Source of the DNA: Nodosilinea sp. WJT8-NPBG4
GTDB lineage: Bacteria > Cyanobacteriota > Cyanobacteriia > Phormidesmidales > Phormidesmidaceae
Length of the DNA: 64,000 nt
Assembly: GCA_019359285.1 (NCBI GenBank)
Contig: JAHHHQ010000028.1
Location: forward strand, 124,001-188,000
Direction of reading: 5' to 3'
The notes beneath the pieces are model-generated. The model was given only the letters and a program-made list of their open reading frames with translations. It made no database searches and was not told the origin of the DNA. Both the position numbers and the translations under genes were made by a program. Numbering within the stretch: the stretch's first letter is position 1; each line of letters opens with the position of its first letter. Below are positions 8,529 through 18,006 of this stretch, piece by piece.

Positions 8529-9638
8529 TCAGGACATCGGTACCCCACTAGCTGAGCCAGCTTTAGCGGGCGGGGACGGGTTAGACCGATTGACCAACCG
8601 CTTGAGCCAACCCAGCCCTTGCCCCACCACCTTAGGCCGAAACTGGGGCGCAAACAGCCAGACGATCATGGGTTTAGCCAAGGGTCGAGGGGCTAACCCC
8701 ACCCACAGAAACCACAGGCTAAAAATGAGTCGTTTTTGCCAGTTGAACCCCGAATACAACCAGATAGACCGAATGCCCTGATAGGTGAGCCAGAGGGCAT
8801 GGTCGCTGGGCACCGGGTGCTGCGCAGGGTCAAAGCGCAGCGAGGCCAACCGCGACCATGCTCGGCCAAAGAAACGCATGTACAGATCGTCAGGCACCAC
8901 ATAGCCCAGCTGACGGCCATGCTGCTGAATGAGTTCACAGCGTTGTAGATCATGGCGAATAAAGCGACGAAAGCGATCGCCGGTCACCTCGGTCAGCGCC
9001 CACTGATTACTGGTGTGAATGCGGTAGGCTCCCAAAGGCGTCTCTACCGCACTGACCTCGCCGTAGAGGGGCATCAGCACCGAGAGATAGTCGTCAGAGG
9101 AGGTGTAAAACTCAGCGGGGATGGGCATGACCTTAGCTAGAGCCTGGCGGTTCAAGGCATTGCCGCTGGTCGGCACACCGGTATAGGTGCCCCGGTTCAG
9201 CACGTAGGGAGCCACATCACCCCGACTGAGGATGCTCCCCTGGGGATAGGAGAAACCCCGAGGCTGCCCCTCCGAATCAATCACATCGAGACGATAGTGA
9301 ACCTTGGTCAGATTGGGTCGCCAGGCGGCCACAACCTGCTCCACCGCTGTGGGATATAGGTAGTCATCGGCATCGAGAAAAATGATGTTATCGCCCTTGC
9401 TGTGGGCAAAGCCGTTGTTAAGAGCAGCCCCCTGTTTGCCGTTGGCCTGAAAAACAGCGGTGATGCGATCGCCATAGCTCTCAATAATCTGGCGCGAGCT
9501 ATCGGTTGATCCGTCATCTACGACAATGACTTCGACGTGAGTATAGGTTTGCGCCAGAGCACTGTCGATAGCTTGGCAGAGGAAGCGATCGTAGTTGAAG
9601 TTATTAATAATAATGCTAAATTCGAGGTTTTTCTGCAT
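8529..9638 (-). CDS. Glycosyltransferase family 2
   Basis: GT-A fold inverting glycosyltransferase, 369 aa from the ATG at 9638 (MQKNLEFSIIINNFNYDRFL). It has the classic family-2 strand VIVVDDGSTDSS and the metal-binding motif in IIFLDADDYLYP. The longer in-frame reading (to 9737) runs back into the preceding gene, so I rejected it. The C-terminus contains hydrophobic Trp-rich segments that could touch the membrane. Its closest companion is the GT2 at 10624, which shares the INNYNY/INNFNY and YGDKI/YGDRI blocks, so the two are paralogs. Confidence 0.88.
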   Translation of the reverse strand: MQKNLEFSIIINNFNYDRFLCQAIDSALAQTYTHVEVIVVDDGSTDSSRQIIESYGDRITAVFQANGKQGAALNNGFAHSKGDNIIFLDADDYLYPTAVEQVVAAWRPNLTKVHYRLDVIDSEGQPRGFSYPQGSILSRGDVAPYVLNRGTYTGVPTSGNALNRQALAKVMPIPAEFYTSSDDYLSVLMPLYGEVSAVETPLGAYRIHTSNQWALTEVTGDRFRRFIRHDLQRCELIQQHGRQLGYVVPDDLYMRFFGRAWSRLASLRFDPAQHPVPSDHALWLTYQGIRSIWLYSGFNWQKRLIFSLWFLWVGLAPRPLAKPMIVWLFAPQFRPKVVGQGLGWLKRLVNRSNPSPPAKAGSASGVPMS

Positions 9639-9678
9639 GATTTTGTGAGCTATTTCTTTGACTAAGAGTATTTCAAGG

Positions 9679-10590
9679 CTAGCTCCGTTTCGAAACTCCC
9701 TCACGAAACTGAAGGAAAAACCTCTCTTGAATAGCAACCCAGCGAAGACGGAGCATTATCAGCGTAAATTGGAATTTCTGGTAAAAGTTTTTCAGCCTGC
9801 TATCTTGCCACACCCGAAAGAAAAATCTAAACGGTGGTTTAAGAAAGAGAATAAAATCTTTCAGCAAATCTAGATCAGATATCTCGCCTGATTTAAGTAG
9901 ATCAAACTTCCCTCCTACTATGCGAACAGACCGCTTCCGCAGGGATTCCCAGCTATCCCGCGCCGGATGTTTGACACAGGCCTGTTCTCCATAAATTTGG
10001 CGATAGTCAGCAGCATAGACACGCTGCCCCCAATCTCGATCGCCCCCAGATTTCAACGTCTCATCAAACAGGCCAACCCTATCAAGAACATGTTTAAATG
10101 TAAAGAGATTGGCGGTTACCCCAAAGCGATCGTTTGCTAAAAACTGGTCTTGAGGAAACGATAGCGCGATGGTTTCATATAGCTCAAAGGGATTGGGCTT
10201 ATTGTTATCTTTAGCGAACAAATCAATATGGCCGGCGACTAGACCAACATTTTCCTCGCTGCAAAGCGCCGCAACACCCTGCTCAATCCAGTCTTTTGCC
10301 GGAATGCAGTCTGCATCAGTAAAGGCTATGATGCCCGCCTTTGAGGCTTTGACTCCACGATTCCTAGCAATGTAAGAACCTGGTATAGGCTCGCGGAGTA
10401 GAGTGACAAAGTCAAATCTACTGGTGACAGTTCGAACATCTTCATCTGAGTTATTGTCAACCACGATTACTTCGTAGTGCTCTGATGGGTAGGTTTGAGA
10501 TGCAAGAGAACTCAAACAAATACCAAGGTAGTGGTTGTCATTAAAGACAGGAATAATAACGGAAACAAAGGGGGTAGATTTAGATTCCAT
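9679..10590 (-). CDS. Glycosyltransferase family 2
   Basis: A 303-aa GT-A enzyme: FVSVIIPVFNDNHYLGICL at the N-terminus, EVIVVDNNSDED for nucleotide binding, and FTDADCIPAKDWI as the metal site. KSGGDRDWGQRVY near residue 185 fits the acceptor-site region (the ED/DW type motif). It probably adds one residue of the repeat unit. It is part of the minus-strand train, 40 bp from the next gene. Donor unknown. Confidence 0.87.
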   Translation of the reverse strand: MESKSTPFVSVIIPVFNDNHYLGICLSSLASQTYPSEHYEVIVVDNNSDEDVRTVTSRFDFVTLLREPIPGSYIARNRGVKASKAGIIAFTDADCIPAKDWIEQGVAALCSEENVGLVAGHIDLFAKDNNKPNPFELYETIALSFPQDQFLANDRFGVTANLFTFKHVLDRVGLFDETLKSGGDRDWGQRVYAADYRQIYGEQACVKHPARDSWESLRKRSVRIVGGKFDLLKSGEISDLDLLKDFILFLKPPFRFFFRVWQDSRLKNFYQKFQFTLIMLRLRWVAIQERFFLQFREGVSKRS

Positions 10591-10623
10591 GGCTTTAATT
10601 TGGAGATGGTCAACAAAACAGTG

Positions 10624-11610
10624 CTAAACAAATTGCTTAAACAGCAGTCGGCTCTTAAAGTAGCTATAGATTAACCACAGTCTTGTCTTGCCCACGGGCG
10701 ACAGTGAATTTAGATAAGTTGTAAACATGCGATCGCAGTTGGCATTCTCGGGCGTCTCCGGGAAATACTCACTGCTCTGGTATGTTGCAAAGCCTTTTGC
10801 CAAAAGCTTTTCGCCGATAACTCCAAAGTCTGGAAAATTTTTCTGAATCCAGTACCCTGTAGTAGTATAAATTTCGCCAAAGAGCCTTCTTTTCTTGCTT
10901 AAATCTACATTCTTATAGTAATTATCGTGAAATCTATAAATTCCTAGATTCTGCTTGGTTACGCATCCTCCCGAAAACCCTACAGCTAAAGTTTTAATAT
11001 ACAGGTCTGTGATTGCCATCCCAGAAAGGCCCTTAATTTCTGGTAGTGGAAATATCACTTCAAGCAATTTTCGAGAAAAGCATAAATTCGACGTTGAAGG
11101 CGTAAAGCTAGGTGACTTGCCTTTCAAAATCTGATCCGTAAAATCAATGCTTTCTACAGCGTCTGAAGGATTACTTTGTCTAATCGAATCGAACAGCGTC
11201 TCAAATCTCTCTCTATCAATGTTAGAGGTTTCAACCGGAGCCGACTCAGTGAATACCCAATCGATGCCGGGGTGAAGCTGAAACAAACTGACCACCTGAG
11301 CAACTTTTTCTGGTAGAAATAAGTCGTCAGCGTCAAGAAGACAGATGATAGTACCCTTGCTTGCTGCAAAACCGGCATTCATTGCGGAAGCTTGACCGCC
11401 ATTTGCTTTAAAGACTGAAGTTATCTTGTCTCCATACCGCTTTAAGACCTCTCTTGATCCATCCGTCGAGCCGTCATCTACGGCAATAATTTCAATATTT
11501 GAGTAGGTTTGGCCCAAAACGCTATCGATAGAATCGGCTAAGAATTGCTCATAGTTATAATTGTTGATTAGAACACTGACTAAAGGTTCGTTGCTGATTG
11601 AGTGATTCAT
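10624..11610 (-). CDS. Glycosyltransferase family 2
   Basis: A 328-aa GT-A enzyme. I prefer the ATG at 11610 (MNHSISNEPLVSVLINNYNY) to one 18 bases upstream. Motifs: IEIIAVDDGSTDGSREVL and ICLLDADDLFLPEKV. The AT-rich base composition, visible by eye, begins around here and continues to about 15 kb. It is paralogous to the GT2 at 8529. It lies 95 bp downstream of the MurB-like gene, the widest gap in this part of the train. Confidence 0.87.
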   Translation of the reverse strand: MNHSISNEPLVSVLINNYNYEQFLADSIDSVLGQTYSNIEIIAVDDGSTDGSREVLKRYGDKITSVFKANGGQASAMNAGFAASKGTIICLLDADDLFLPEKVAQVVSLFQLHPGIDWVFTESAPVETSNIDRERFETLFDSIRQSNPSDAVESIDFTDQILKGKSPSFTPSTSNLCFSRKLLEVIFPLPEIKGLSGMAITDLYIKTLAVGFSGGCVTKQNLGIYRFHDNYYKNVDLSKKRRLFGEIYTTTGYWIQKNFPDFGVIGEKLLAKGFATYQSSEYFPETPENANCDRMFTTYLNSLSPVGKTRLWLIYSYFKSRLLFKQFV

Positions 11611-11705
11611 GCTGGCTCTACAATACAAACAAAACCTCAGTAAAACTCTCTGCTTCTTCTAAAGCTCGCAAAGGAGCCTCTAGCTCTATCTTCTAAACGC
11701 CACGT

Positions 11706-12590
11706 TTAATCAACTAAGATTATTTCTAGCTTCAGTTTTTTCCTATCTCCTTTAATCAGGTGCAGCACACCTGCCAAAAATATTAAAGCTTTGATAGAGC
11801 TACTGCCCTTCGATCGATTCAATATCCAGTTTGGAGTCTTCCTAGAGAAACTAGCTTGATTGAAGTTAAGACCTTGAAGCTTTCTAAGCAATGAAAAATT
11901 AGCGCTCCTAAAGACAGATCCGCAGTTCGGGCCTACGTTATCCTGATGATCTTTGGCCCATATCTGCCTCTCTTGAATTGGATTGAAATCAAAAATTTCC
12001 TTTTCAAATCTAAGAACTGCAGACAAAATCAGCCTTGAATGTTTTCCAGTGAATATGGTTTGCCGGTGGCTTACGTCAATATTCTGACGTGCCAGTGTTT
12101 TAATTTCGCCATTCTCAATAAAGGTGATGCTTTCAACAAAGTCATAAATTGTACATTGATGTGATTCCCCTCGCCCTGCATTCATAGCCAATGCGCCCCC
12201 AATACTAGCCGGCACTGATGCAAGATAGTAAAACGAGCTTAGAGAGTTGTCATAGCAGTATTTTAAGACGTCCATAATCTGCGCCGACGAAGATACTTCT
12301 ATGCGGCAGTCAGAAATAGGTTTGATATACTTTGGTATTTTATTCTTCAGAATGAGTGTCTTGACTTTGCGCTTAGCAAACAAAGTATTTGAGCCATTAC
12401 CCAAGATATATATCTCTAAACCATTGTCTTTAGACCAGCTGCAATACTTAGCCAAGTCATTTTGGCTTGTAATTTCTGCATAATTTTGAAAGACATGGAA
12501 CGTCCGGTAGTGAGACAGCTGACTTGACTCAAATTCCTTTATACCAAGAAGGTCCTGGTCTAGCTTTGGCATAGATATGCTCTTAGTCAT
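11706..12590 (-). CDS. MurB-like FAD-dependent reductase in a polysaccharide locus
   Basis: A 294-aa protein aligning along its length with UDP-N-acetylenolpyruvoylglucosamine reductase (MurB). Visible landmarks are the FAD-binding block LGNGSNTLFA, VPASIGGALAMNAG, an Arg in the S/RQTIF region, the GSVFRS block that carries the proton-donor Ser in MurB, and a terminal LEIILVD Glu matching the catalytic Glu. MurB acts in peptidoglycan synthesis, reducing an enolpyruvyl ether to a lactyl ether. Here the gene lies 26 bp after a polysaccharide pyruvyl transferase and among glycosyltransferases, so a specialised role on an exopolysaccharide sugar is plausible but inferred. It could also simply be the cell's MurB; I cannot see whether another exists elsewhere. 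Confidence 0.75.
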   Translation of the reverse strand: MTKSISMPKLDQDLLGIKEFESSQLSHYRTFHVFQNYAEITSQNDLAKYCSWSKDNGLEIYILGNGSNTLFAKRKVKTLILKNKIPKYIKPISDCRIEVSSSAQIMDVLKYCYDNSLSSFYYLASVPASIGGALAMNAGRGESHQCTIYDFVESITFIENGEIKTLARQNIDVSHRQTIFTGKHSRLILSAVLRFEKEIFDFNPIQERQIWAKDHQDNVGPNCGSVFRSANFSLLRKLQGLNFNQASFSRKTPNWILNRSKGSSSIKALIFLAGVLHLIKGDRKKLKLEIILVD

Positions 12591-12616
12591 AGTAATAAAG
12601 AGTCCTAAAACTCTAA

Positions 12617-13696
12617 TTAAGAATATTTTGACAAAGCAGTCAGGAGGGCAGTTTTTGAATAGCGAACTTTTGAAGCTATGGTTTTTTGCACCTCAACGTA
12701 GTCTATGGCACTCAGATGCTCATTTAATCGTTCAGGATTGTTAGGTTCAAGAAGAATGCGGTTTTCAAGTCCCATCCCTCTCAACAAATCAGCAGTTTTG
12801 TTGGTTTTGTTAGAAGAGTGAAGAACAGTAAAAGGCTTTTGATTAATAAGAGCAAAAATGGTGCCGTGATAGGTGTTAGTGACAACATAAGAAGCGGCCT
12901 CAAATAACCCCAGCCATTCTGATGGATCGGCAGTCAAGAAATTCTCATCAGCGATTGAATTAGGATTTCTAACCGATACAATTTTTAGGTTCTTGTTCTC
13001 ACAGATTTTTTGAACAAAACCCTCCTGCTCTTTGGTTAACGAGGCTTGATTGTAAATCAGCAGAAAATCTTCTGCTATTTTAGTAGGCTTAACAACCTCG
13101 CCATAGTTGACTAAAAACGTTGGGTCTAGGACGACCTTAGAGTCACAGCCAAGTTCCTTAGAAACAATATTTTTGCTGTTAGCATCGCGAACTAAAATGT
13201 CTCCGAATGCTTGAACTAAAGTCTCTACCCGACCACGATATGCGCCTAAGCTTGTTGTGCTGCCAAAACTTGCAGCATAGCTTAATTTAAGCTTGCTGTT
13301 ATCGACAAAATCCAAAAAGAATGACGGATCAAAGCCTCTAAATGATTCCAAGCACCAAACTTGGTCGCTACCAACAATAACAGCATCGTAGTGATTTCTT
13401 AGTTTCTTAAGACTGTCTTTTCTGTAAATTGGCCCTTTGCTTAATCGAAGGTTTTTTAGCATGAATTGTCTAACTTTCCATGCTCTAGTAATTTTAGGCA
13501 AAAAGTCAGAGTTCACCTTTAGGCTTTTGCTCAAAGGGCTCAACCCCTTCGTATAATATTTAATTGCTCCAACAGGACGACGATCAATGGTTTCCACATT
13601 ATGTCCGGCATCTCGAAGAAATTTTTGCAGTGCATATGCTTGAAGAACTGCACCGTAGTTATCTACGTGGTGAAAAGTTAAAATTCCTATTTTCAT
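12617..13696 (-). CDS. Polysaccharide pyruvyl transferase family protein
   Basis: A 359-aa member of the PS_pyruv_trans (CsaB/WcaK-like) family, which uses phosphoenolpyruvate to place ketal pyruvate on polysaccharide sugars. Visible marks are MKIGILTFHHVDNYGAVLQA at the N-terminus, the GSDQVW block, and the C-terminal NTYHGTIFALINQKPF block. The whole length fits the family. It lies between the flippase gene and the MurB-like gene with short gaps, consistent with decoration of the repeat unit before export. Some family members act as transferases of other groups, so the pyruvyl assignment is by family only. Confidence 0.85.
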   Translation of the reverse strand: MKIGILTFHHVDNYGAVLQAYALQKFLRDAGHNVETIDRRPVGAIKYYTKGLSPLSKSLKVNSDFLPKITRAWKVRQFMLKNLRLSKGPIYRKDSLKKLRNHYDAVIVGSDQVWCLESFRGFDPSFFLDFVDNSKLKLSYAASFGSTTSLGAYRGRVETLVQAFGDILVRDANSKNIVSKELGCDSKVVLDPTFLVNYGEVVKPTKIAEDFLLIYNQASLTKEQEGFVQKICENKNLKIVSVRNPNSIADENFLTADPSEWLGLFEAASYVVTNTYHGTIFALINQKPFTVLHSSNKTNKTADLLRGMGLENRILLEPNNPERLNEHLSAIDYVEVQKTIASKVRYSKTALLTALSKYS

Positions 13697-13740
13697 TTTT
13701 TCCTTAGGTGTTCAATTAACTACTACACAAATTGATATGA

Positions 13741-15201
13741 TCAAGCTTTAGAAGCAGATCTAGTGAATACCTGAATAATCTTTTGGAATTTGGCAAAGAG
13801 CACTGGTGAAAAGATTGCTATCGAGCCTACATAAGAAACTGTACCAATTGCTATGCAGGCAGCAAGAGTCAGAAAATTGTTTAGGCTCAGGTAAGTGCAG
13901 AAGTATCTCGTCAAGAACATCGCCAGAGTCATTAATAGAGAGCAAAATAATGGTGAAAAGTATTGCGCCATATAAGACCTGTAATCAACTTTCAATAATC
14001 TATCGATGGCCCAAATTGATAGCGGCAATAATAAATATCCTCGAATTACATAGACTGATGCAACAGCAATAATTCCCCACCGTACAACTATAAAAAATCC
14101 TACAACATTGACAAGAACGTTGACAACCTGTATGGCCAGTCGCCAGTTTGGCTTGCCCATTGCCATAAGTATTGAGCTGTTATAAATCAAAATAGTATGT
14201 ACAGGGCCAATGAGCATCAAAATCCGCATCACGGGAATGCTGTTTTCCCACTGAGCACCGAAGACAACTAAAATAATCTCCGGTGCTAACGCAGAGGCAC
14301 CTATAAAGATGGGAAAAGAAATGGCACTAGAAATATTAGTGACTTCGTAGAATGCCTTTTTCATTCGTTCTGGCTCTTGCTGCAATTTCGAGAATGTGGG
14401 CAGAGCGACGCGCGATATAATGCTGATAAGCATCTGAGACGATATCAGCAGCAGGCGATAGGCGACAGAATAGTAGCCAAGCTGTACTGTTCCAAGAAAC
14501 TTACCAATTAGTAAGTCATCGGTGCGCTTGTTGAAAAAGTTAAAGACGTTGAAACCAACAACGCTAATGCCAAAACTTGCCAGTTCCTTACCATGCTGGA
14601 GGGAAAACTGAAAAGCCGGACGCCATGAGCTTACCTTCCACAACATAACTGTGCTAACGACATTGCTGCAGAGCTGTTGACCTACTAAGCTCCAAACTCC
14701 AAAGCCATTTAATGCCATTGCGACCCCCACTAAACCTGACACCACAGTTGCTATCAAGGTTCTAAGGGCTAAGGGCTTAAATTCCAAGTTTCGACTTAAG
14801 ATTGCATCTTGAACACTACTCAAAGATCCAAAAATAAACCCTAAGGAAAGAACTCGAATAATTGATGTTAGTTTAGGTTCATCAAAAAATGAGGAAGCAA
14901 AAGGAGCCAATAAGATACTAAAAATAGTCAGGAAAAATCCAATTATTGCGCAAATCCAAAAAGCGGTGTTGAGATGTTCTTCGCTTATTTCTTTGCGCTG
15001 GATAATTGCTTGAGCCAAACCTTGGTCCAGAAATAGCTGCATGAATGCAATAAAAATACTGGCCAGTGCGGTTAGACCGAATATCTCTGGACTTAACAAC
15101 CTAGCAAGCAGGAAAAAAGTAAACAGCGAGAAAAACTGTCTTCCCCAACTTTCTACTGCGGACCAGAAGGCTCCCTTAACTGCCTGTTGATGCAATCCCA
15201 T
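13741..15201 (-). CDS. Wzx-type polysaccharide flippase (MOP superfamily)
   Basis: A 486-aa protein with about twelve to fourteen hydrophobic segments. The N-terminus has a short amphipathic lead (GLHQQAVKGAFWSAVESWGR) followed by FFLLARLLSPEIFGLTALAS, typical of the WzxC/lipopolysaccharide-biosynthesis flippase family. It should move undecaprenyl-linked repeat units across the inner membrane for polymerisation. It is the first gene of the minus-strand train that ends with the Wzy-like protein at 2275. The upstream 100 bp hold a hairpin (15306-15344), so the operon promoter probably lies within about 15202-15300. Confidence 0.88.
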   Translation of the reverse strand: MGLHQQAVKGAFWSAVESWGRQFFSLFTFFLLARLLSPEIFGLTALASIFIAFMQLFLDQGLAQAIIQRKEISEEHLNTAFWICAIIGFFLTIFSILLAPFASSFFDEPKLTSIIRVLSLGFIFGSLSSVQDAILSRNLEFKPLALRTLIATVVSGLVGVAMALNGFGVWSLVGQQLCSNVVSTVMLWKVSSWRPAFQFSLQHGKELASFGISVVGFNVFNFFNKRTDDLLIGKFLGTVQLGYYSVAYRLLLISSQMLISIISRVALPTFSKLQQEPERMKKAFYEVTNISSAISFPIFIGASALAPEIILVVFGAQWENSIPVMRILMLIGPVHTILIYNSSILMAMGKPNWRLAIQVVNVLVNVVGFFIVVRWGIIAVASVYVIRGYLLLPLSIWAIDRLLKVDYRSYMAQYFSPLFCSLLMTLAMFLTRYFCTYLSLNNFLTLAACIAIGTVSYVGSIAIFSPVLFAKFQKIIQVFTRSASKA

Positions 15202-15305
15202 AGATACTCCATTTTTGAGAAACTGCGATTCAATTTTCTAACAATGTTATGGGCAGCGTTCTAAAAAAATTTATAACGTCATCCGATTACCAATTCCCAA
15301 AAGAA

Positions 15306-15344
15306 CAGCGCGAGCTTGTCTAAGGATGAGATAAGCTCGCGCTG
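15306..15344 (-). terminator. Hairpin with T-rich flank, possible terminator
   Basis: CAGCGCGAGCTTGTCT at 15306-15321 pairs with 15329-15344 over 16 positions with a single G-T wobble, leaving a 7-base loop. Read on the minus strand the stem is followed by TTCTTTTGG, so it could end transcription of the broken gene at 15398-15690 and isolate the flippase operon. Confidence 0.5.
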
Positions 15345-15397
15345 CTAGAGTCACTTTCTTCTTAACTTTAAACCTCAAGCACCGCAGCCGTCTTCCG

Positions 15398-15690
15398 CTA
15401 GGATCGCTTGCGATCAGAGCGCCATACACCACCCGTCATTTTATACTTGTGGCTGTCACGGCCAAACTTCACCTTTACGCCACTCAGCATGTGCTCCGAC
15501 ACCTCGCTCAGAGCCGCTCCTATGCCAGCAGTTCGTTATATAGGCTATATACATTTGACAGCAGCACATTATACTTCTGATGCTTAGCCCGGATAGCGTT
15601 AATGGCTTCCCAGTACATCTCCAGCGTTCGCCTATTGCCAAAATCTAGCTCTGCCTCAACCGACACCATCGACGACAGACATACCTATCC
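15398..15690 (-). pseudogene. Broken cyanobacterial hypothetical gene
   Basis: The minus strand contains a stretch reading VEAELDFGNRRTLEMYWEAI and continuing to YSLYNELLA before a TAG near 15533. Changing frame there gives SEVSEHMLSGVKVKFGRDSH, which continues to VWRSDRKRS and a stop at 15398. The two halves look like one small protein with a frameshift and no credible start. The KFGxDS...GG..RSDRKR ending resembles a family of small cyanobacterial hypothetical proteins, but I cannot name it. No function is assigned. Confidence 0.4.
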
Positions 15691-15951
15691 TGCATACTGC
15701 CCGATCGCTTCTAGGCGTTCAAGAACAGAGCAAAGAGCCTGAGATCCAAGACGACCATCAAAGCCCCTCTGCAAAGCCCCCTTCCGAAGGAGGAGAGAAT
15801 CGTAGTTGTTATCTTTCTTTATAATGCTAAAGCGCCCATCCGGGAATGTCTGTGACTTACGCTAAGCTTCTTGGATGGATAAGCGTTTGATAAAATATGT
15901 ATAAAAATCTTGAAAATGTCCGGATGGATGATTTAAAGGTAGAACTCTAGA

Positions 15952-16920
15952 GGTAATGATAAGTTTGCTAGGGTGGTCATGAAGCTACACAATGATGCTC
16001 ATGCCTCGCTGCCCTGATTGCACCTCTGAGCGAACCGTCAAAAATGGCCGCATCCACACGGGCAAGCAACGGGGCATTGCTGAATTGAGGAATGAACCGG
16101 CAGAACTTTAGACTTGCCTGGCCCCCTAAATTCCCCAATTCTGGAGGACTTTGAGGCTCTATACCCCCAGGGTTGGGGGCGGGGGGCAAATCATACTTGC
16201 ATTAAGCAACGCCGCAACGGTACCTGTGCCGCAACTACGGTCGTCAGTTTGTCGAAAATTCAACCAATAAGACCATCGATACCCCCACGCGGGAACTGAC
16301 TGACCGGCTCTTGCTAGAACGCATCTCGATAGCTGGAATGGCTCGGGCGGTTCAGGGCTCCGAGCAAGGGCTGCAAGACTATGTTACCTATAAGCCGCCC
16401 AGATGCCCACTCAGGCTACGGTCCGTTCCTAAAAAAAGCCCATTGACGGTGCAATGTGACGGATTTTAATCCTTTTTCGACCACAAGGGCAACAAACAAT
16501 GGGTCTGGTTAGCGCTTGATGCCAATACCTATGAGATTATCGGCGTTCATGTCGGTGACCGCTCTGCCAGGAGGCACAACGGCTCTAGGACTCCTTAATC
16601 AAGGTCTATCGGTGTGTGCTGTCATCTATACCGATGATTGAGAGGCGTACCAGCAGGTGTTACCTCGCCACCGTCACCGAGTCGTCACCAAGTCGAGCGG
16701 TAAGACGAGTTATATCGTTTGTGCTAGCGTTGCGCAGCAAAACGGTTCAACAATACTCTGACACAGCGGGTTTCACGCTTTGTGAGGCACAATTTGGCGT
16801 TTTCCAAGAGTCTACGCAATCACATTGGCCTGCTGTGGAATTTTATTCACCACTACAACGCATTATTTCCCTTTAGTACTACCCATTTGAAAAGTTCTGA
16901 AGTACTATCTGGACATTAGG
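15952..16920 (+). mobile_element. Decayed IS1-family insertion sequence
   Basis: Pieces of an IS1-type transposase are readable on the plus strand in changing frames: a Cys-rich N-terminus from the ATG at 16001 (MPRCPDCTSERTVKNGRIHT), then RNYGRQFVENSTNKTIDTPT, a middle domain (QWVWLALDANTYEIIGVHVG) and a C-terminal part (AVIYTDDWEAYQQVLPRHRH, later NFIHHYNALF). Stops and frameshifts break it repeatedly. The left end GGTAATG (15952) is IS1-like, and CATTA near 16914 may mark the right end. A MITE at 16073-16213 interrupts it. Not functional. Confidence 0.75.
16073..16213. mobile_element. 141-bp MITE inserted in the IS1 remnant, with target duplication
   Basis: The IS1 coding sequence is cut between GCAACGG (16066-16072) and a second GCAACGG (16214-16220). 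Removing 16073-16220 restores AAG CAA CGG TAC CTG, reading KQRYLCR in frame. The inserted segment has 23-bp imperfect inverted ends: GGCATTGCTGAAT on the left and, on the opposite strand, GGCGTTGCTTAAT on the right, both leading to ATGA. There is no coding capacity, so it is a non-autonomous element moved in trans. The parent IS family is not assigned. Confidence 0.8.
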
Positions 16921-17048
16921 TTAATGAAAGGTAAAGAGAAGGTAAAAGAAGTCGTTCTCGTCTTTATAACTAACGGTTAAACGGTAGTTTGACTCTAAAG
17001 CGTATGCAAACGCGCCTCAGAGGGATGCCTGATTAAACCCTTTAACAC

Positions 17049-17804
17049 ATGGGAGCAATGAAAAAAACTTTAAGTCGTCCTTTAGAGGTAGCGATTAACC
17101 TACCTCAAATTACCTTATTTCTGGGATTCACTGTGGCTCTGGTTGCAGTAGGGCATATCATCGTCCATGCTTTATCTTTTTTTTTTGATATCACCAACAC
17201 ACCGTATGTTGGCATTTTTACATTCTTTAGCATGGGCCAAGAGTCTAACCTACCTACCTATATTTCAACACTCAATTTATTACTGGCTGGAATACTGTGT
17301 GGAATAATTTCCTTCCATGAATCAAACCTAAGAAACCGCGTAAATTGGCACTGGCTCGGCCTTTCGGCTGGGCTGATGCTGATGAGCGTAGATGAAGCGG
17401 CAAAAATTCATGAGGGCATCATTGGCGTTTTTTTAGAAATGTCTATAGGTCGAGGGACAGGCATTTTTTACTACCTTTGGTATCTCGTCTATATTCCGAT
17501 CGTTGTTGCCGTTGGCTTGCTATACATTCCTTTTCTAAAGCGCTTGCCGCTGCGCTATTCATCGCGTTTTGTTTTAGCCGCATTGGTTTTCTTGGGCGGG
17601 GCCGTTGGCATGGAGATGGTTGAGTCTGTCTTGAAATATAGCGGCATCAACACCGCCATTAGTATTTTGTTTGAGGAAACCCTCGAAATGCTTGGCATTG
17701 TGATTCTCATTCACATGCTATTGCTGTACTTGTCTGAGCACAAATATGACCTTAACCTTAGCTTCCGGTTCAAGGCTATTTCCCTCAATGAACCCCATCT
17801 CTGA
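17049..17804 (+). CDS. Membrane protein of unknown function, paralog 1
   Basis: A 251-aa protein with about six hydrophobic segments. It shares its whole length with the next gene. Conserved blocks in both are GHI(I/V)V in helix 1, SVDEAA(K/Q)IHEGI after helix 3, GIFYYxWYLxYIP, a (F/R)YSS(R/K)FVL turn and EETLEMLG before the last helix. The clustered acidic and His residues at membrane edges could bind metal or form an active site; this is inference. No known family was recognised. The start could also be the ATG at 17058. It lies in the HIP1-poor region just after the IS1 remnant, so transfer is possible. Confidence 0.8.
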   Translation: MGAMKKTLSRPLEVAINLPQITLFLGFTVALVAVGHIIVHALSFFFDITNTPYVGIFTFFSMGQESNLPTYISTLNLLLAGILCGIISFHESNLRNRVNWHWLGLSAGLMLMSVDEAAKIHEGIIGVFLEMSIGRGTGIFYYLWYLVYIPIVVAVGLLYIPFLKRLPLRYSSRFVLAALVFLGGAVGMEMVESVLKYSGINTAISILFEETLEMLGIVILIHMLLLYLSEHKYDLNLSFRFKAISLNEPHL

Positions 17805-18006
17805 CGCAGATTGAGCAGTCAAAGCAGAGATGGCTCAATCGAGAAAGCTAATCAAACAGTTTTGTCTTGACCAATGAGTATCTTGCTTCTCTCGTCTAAC
17901 CCAGCAGGAAGGCTCTGAAGCCACGGTTGAGCTTTGCCGCTGATCTAGCATCGCTACATTGCTAGAAAATTTCCAAAACTTCGAAAACTAAAACCACTTC
18001 GCTATC

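Noticed and set aside
8468..8653. A 62-residue N-terminal extension of the GT4 at 7211
   Set aside because: It runs into the preceding GT2 gene and looks random, while the internal ATG gives the normal GT4 start.
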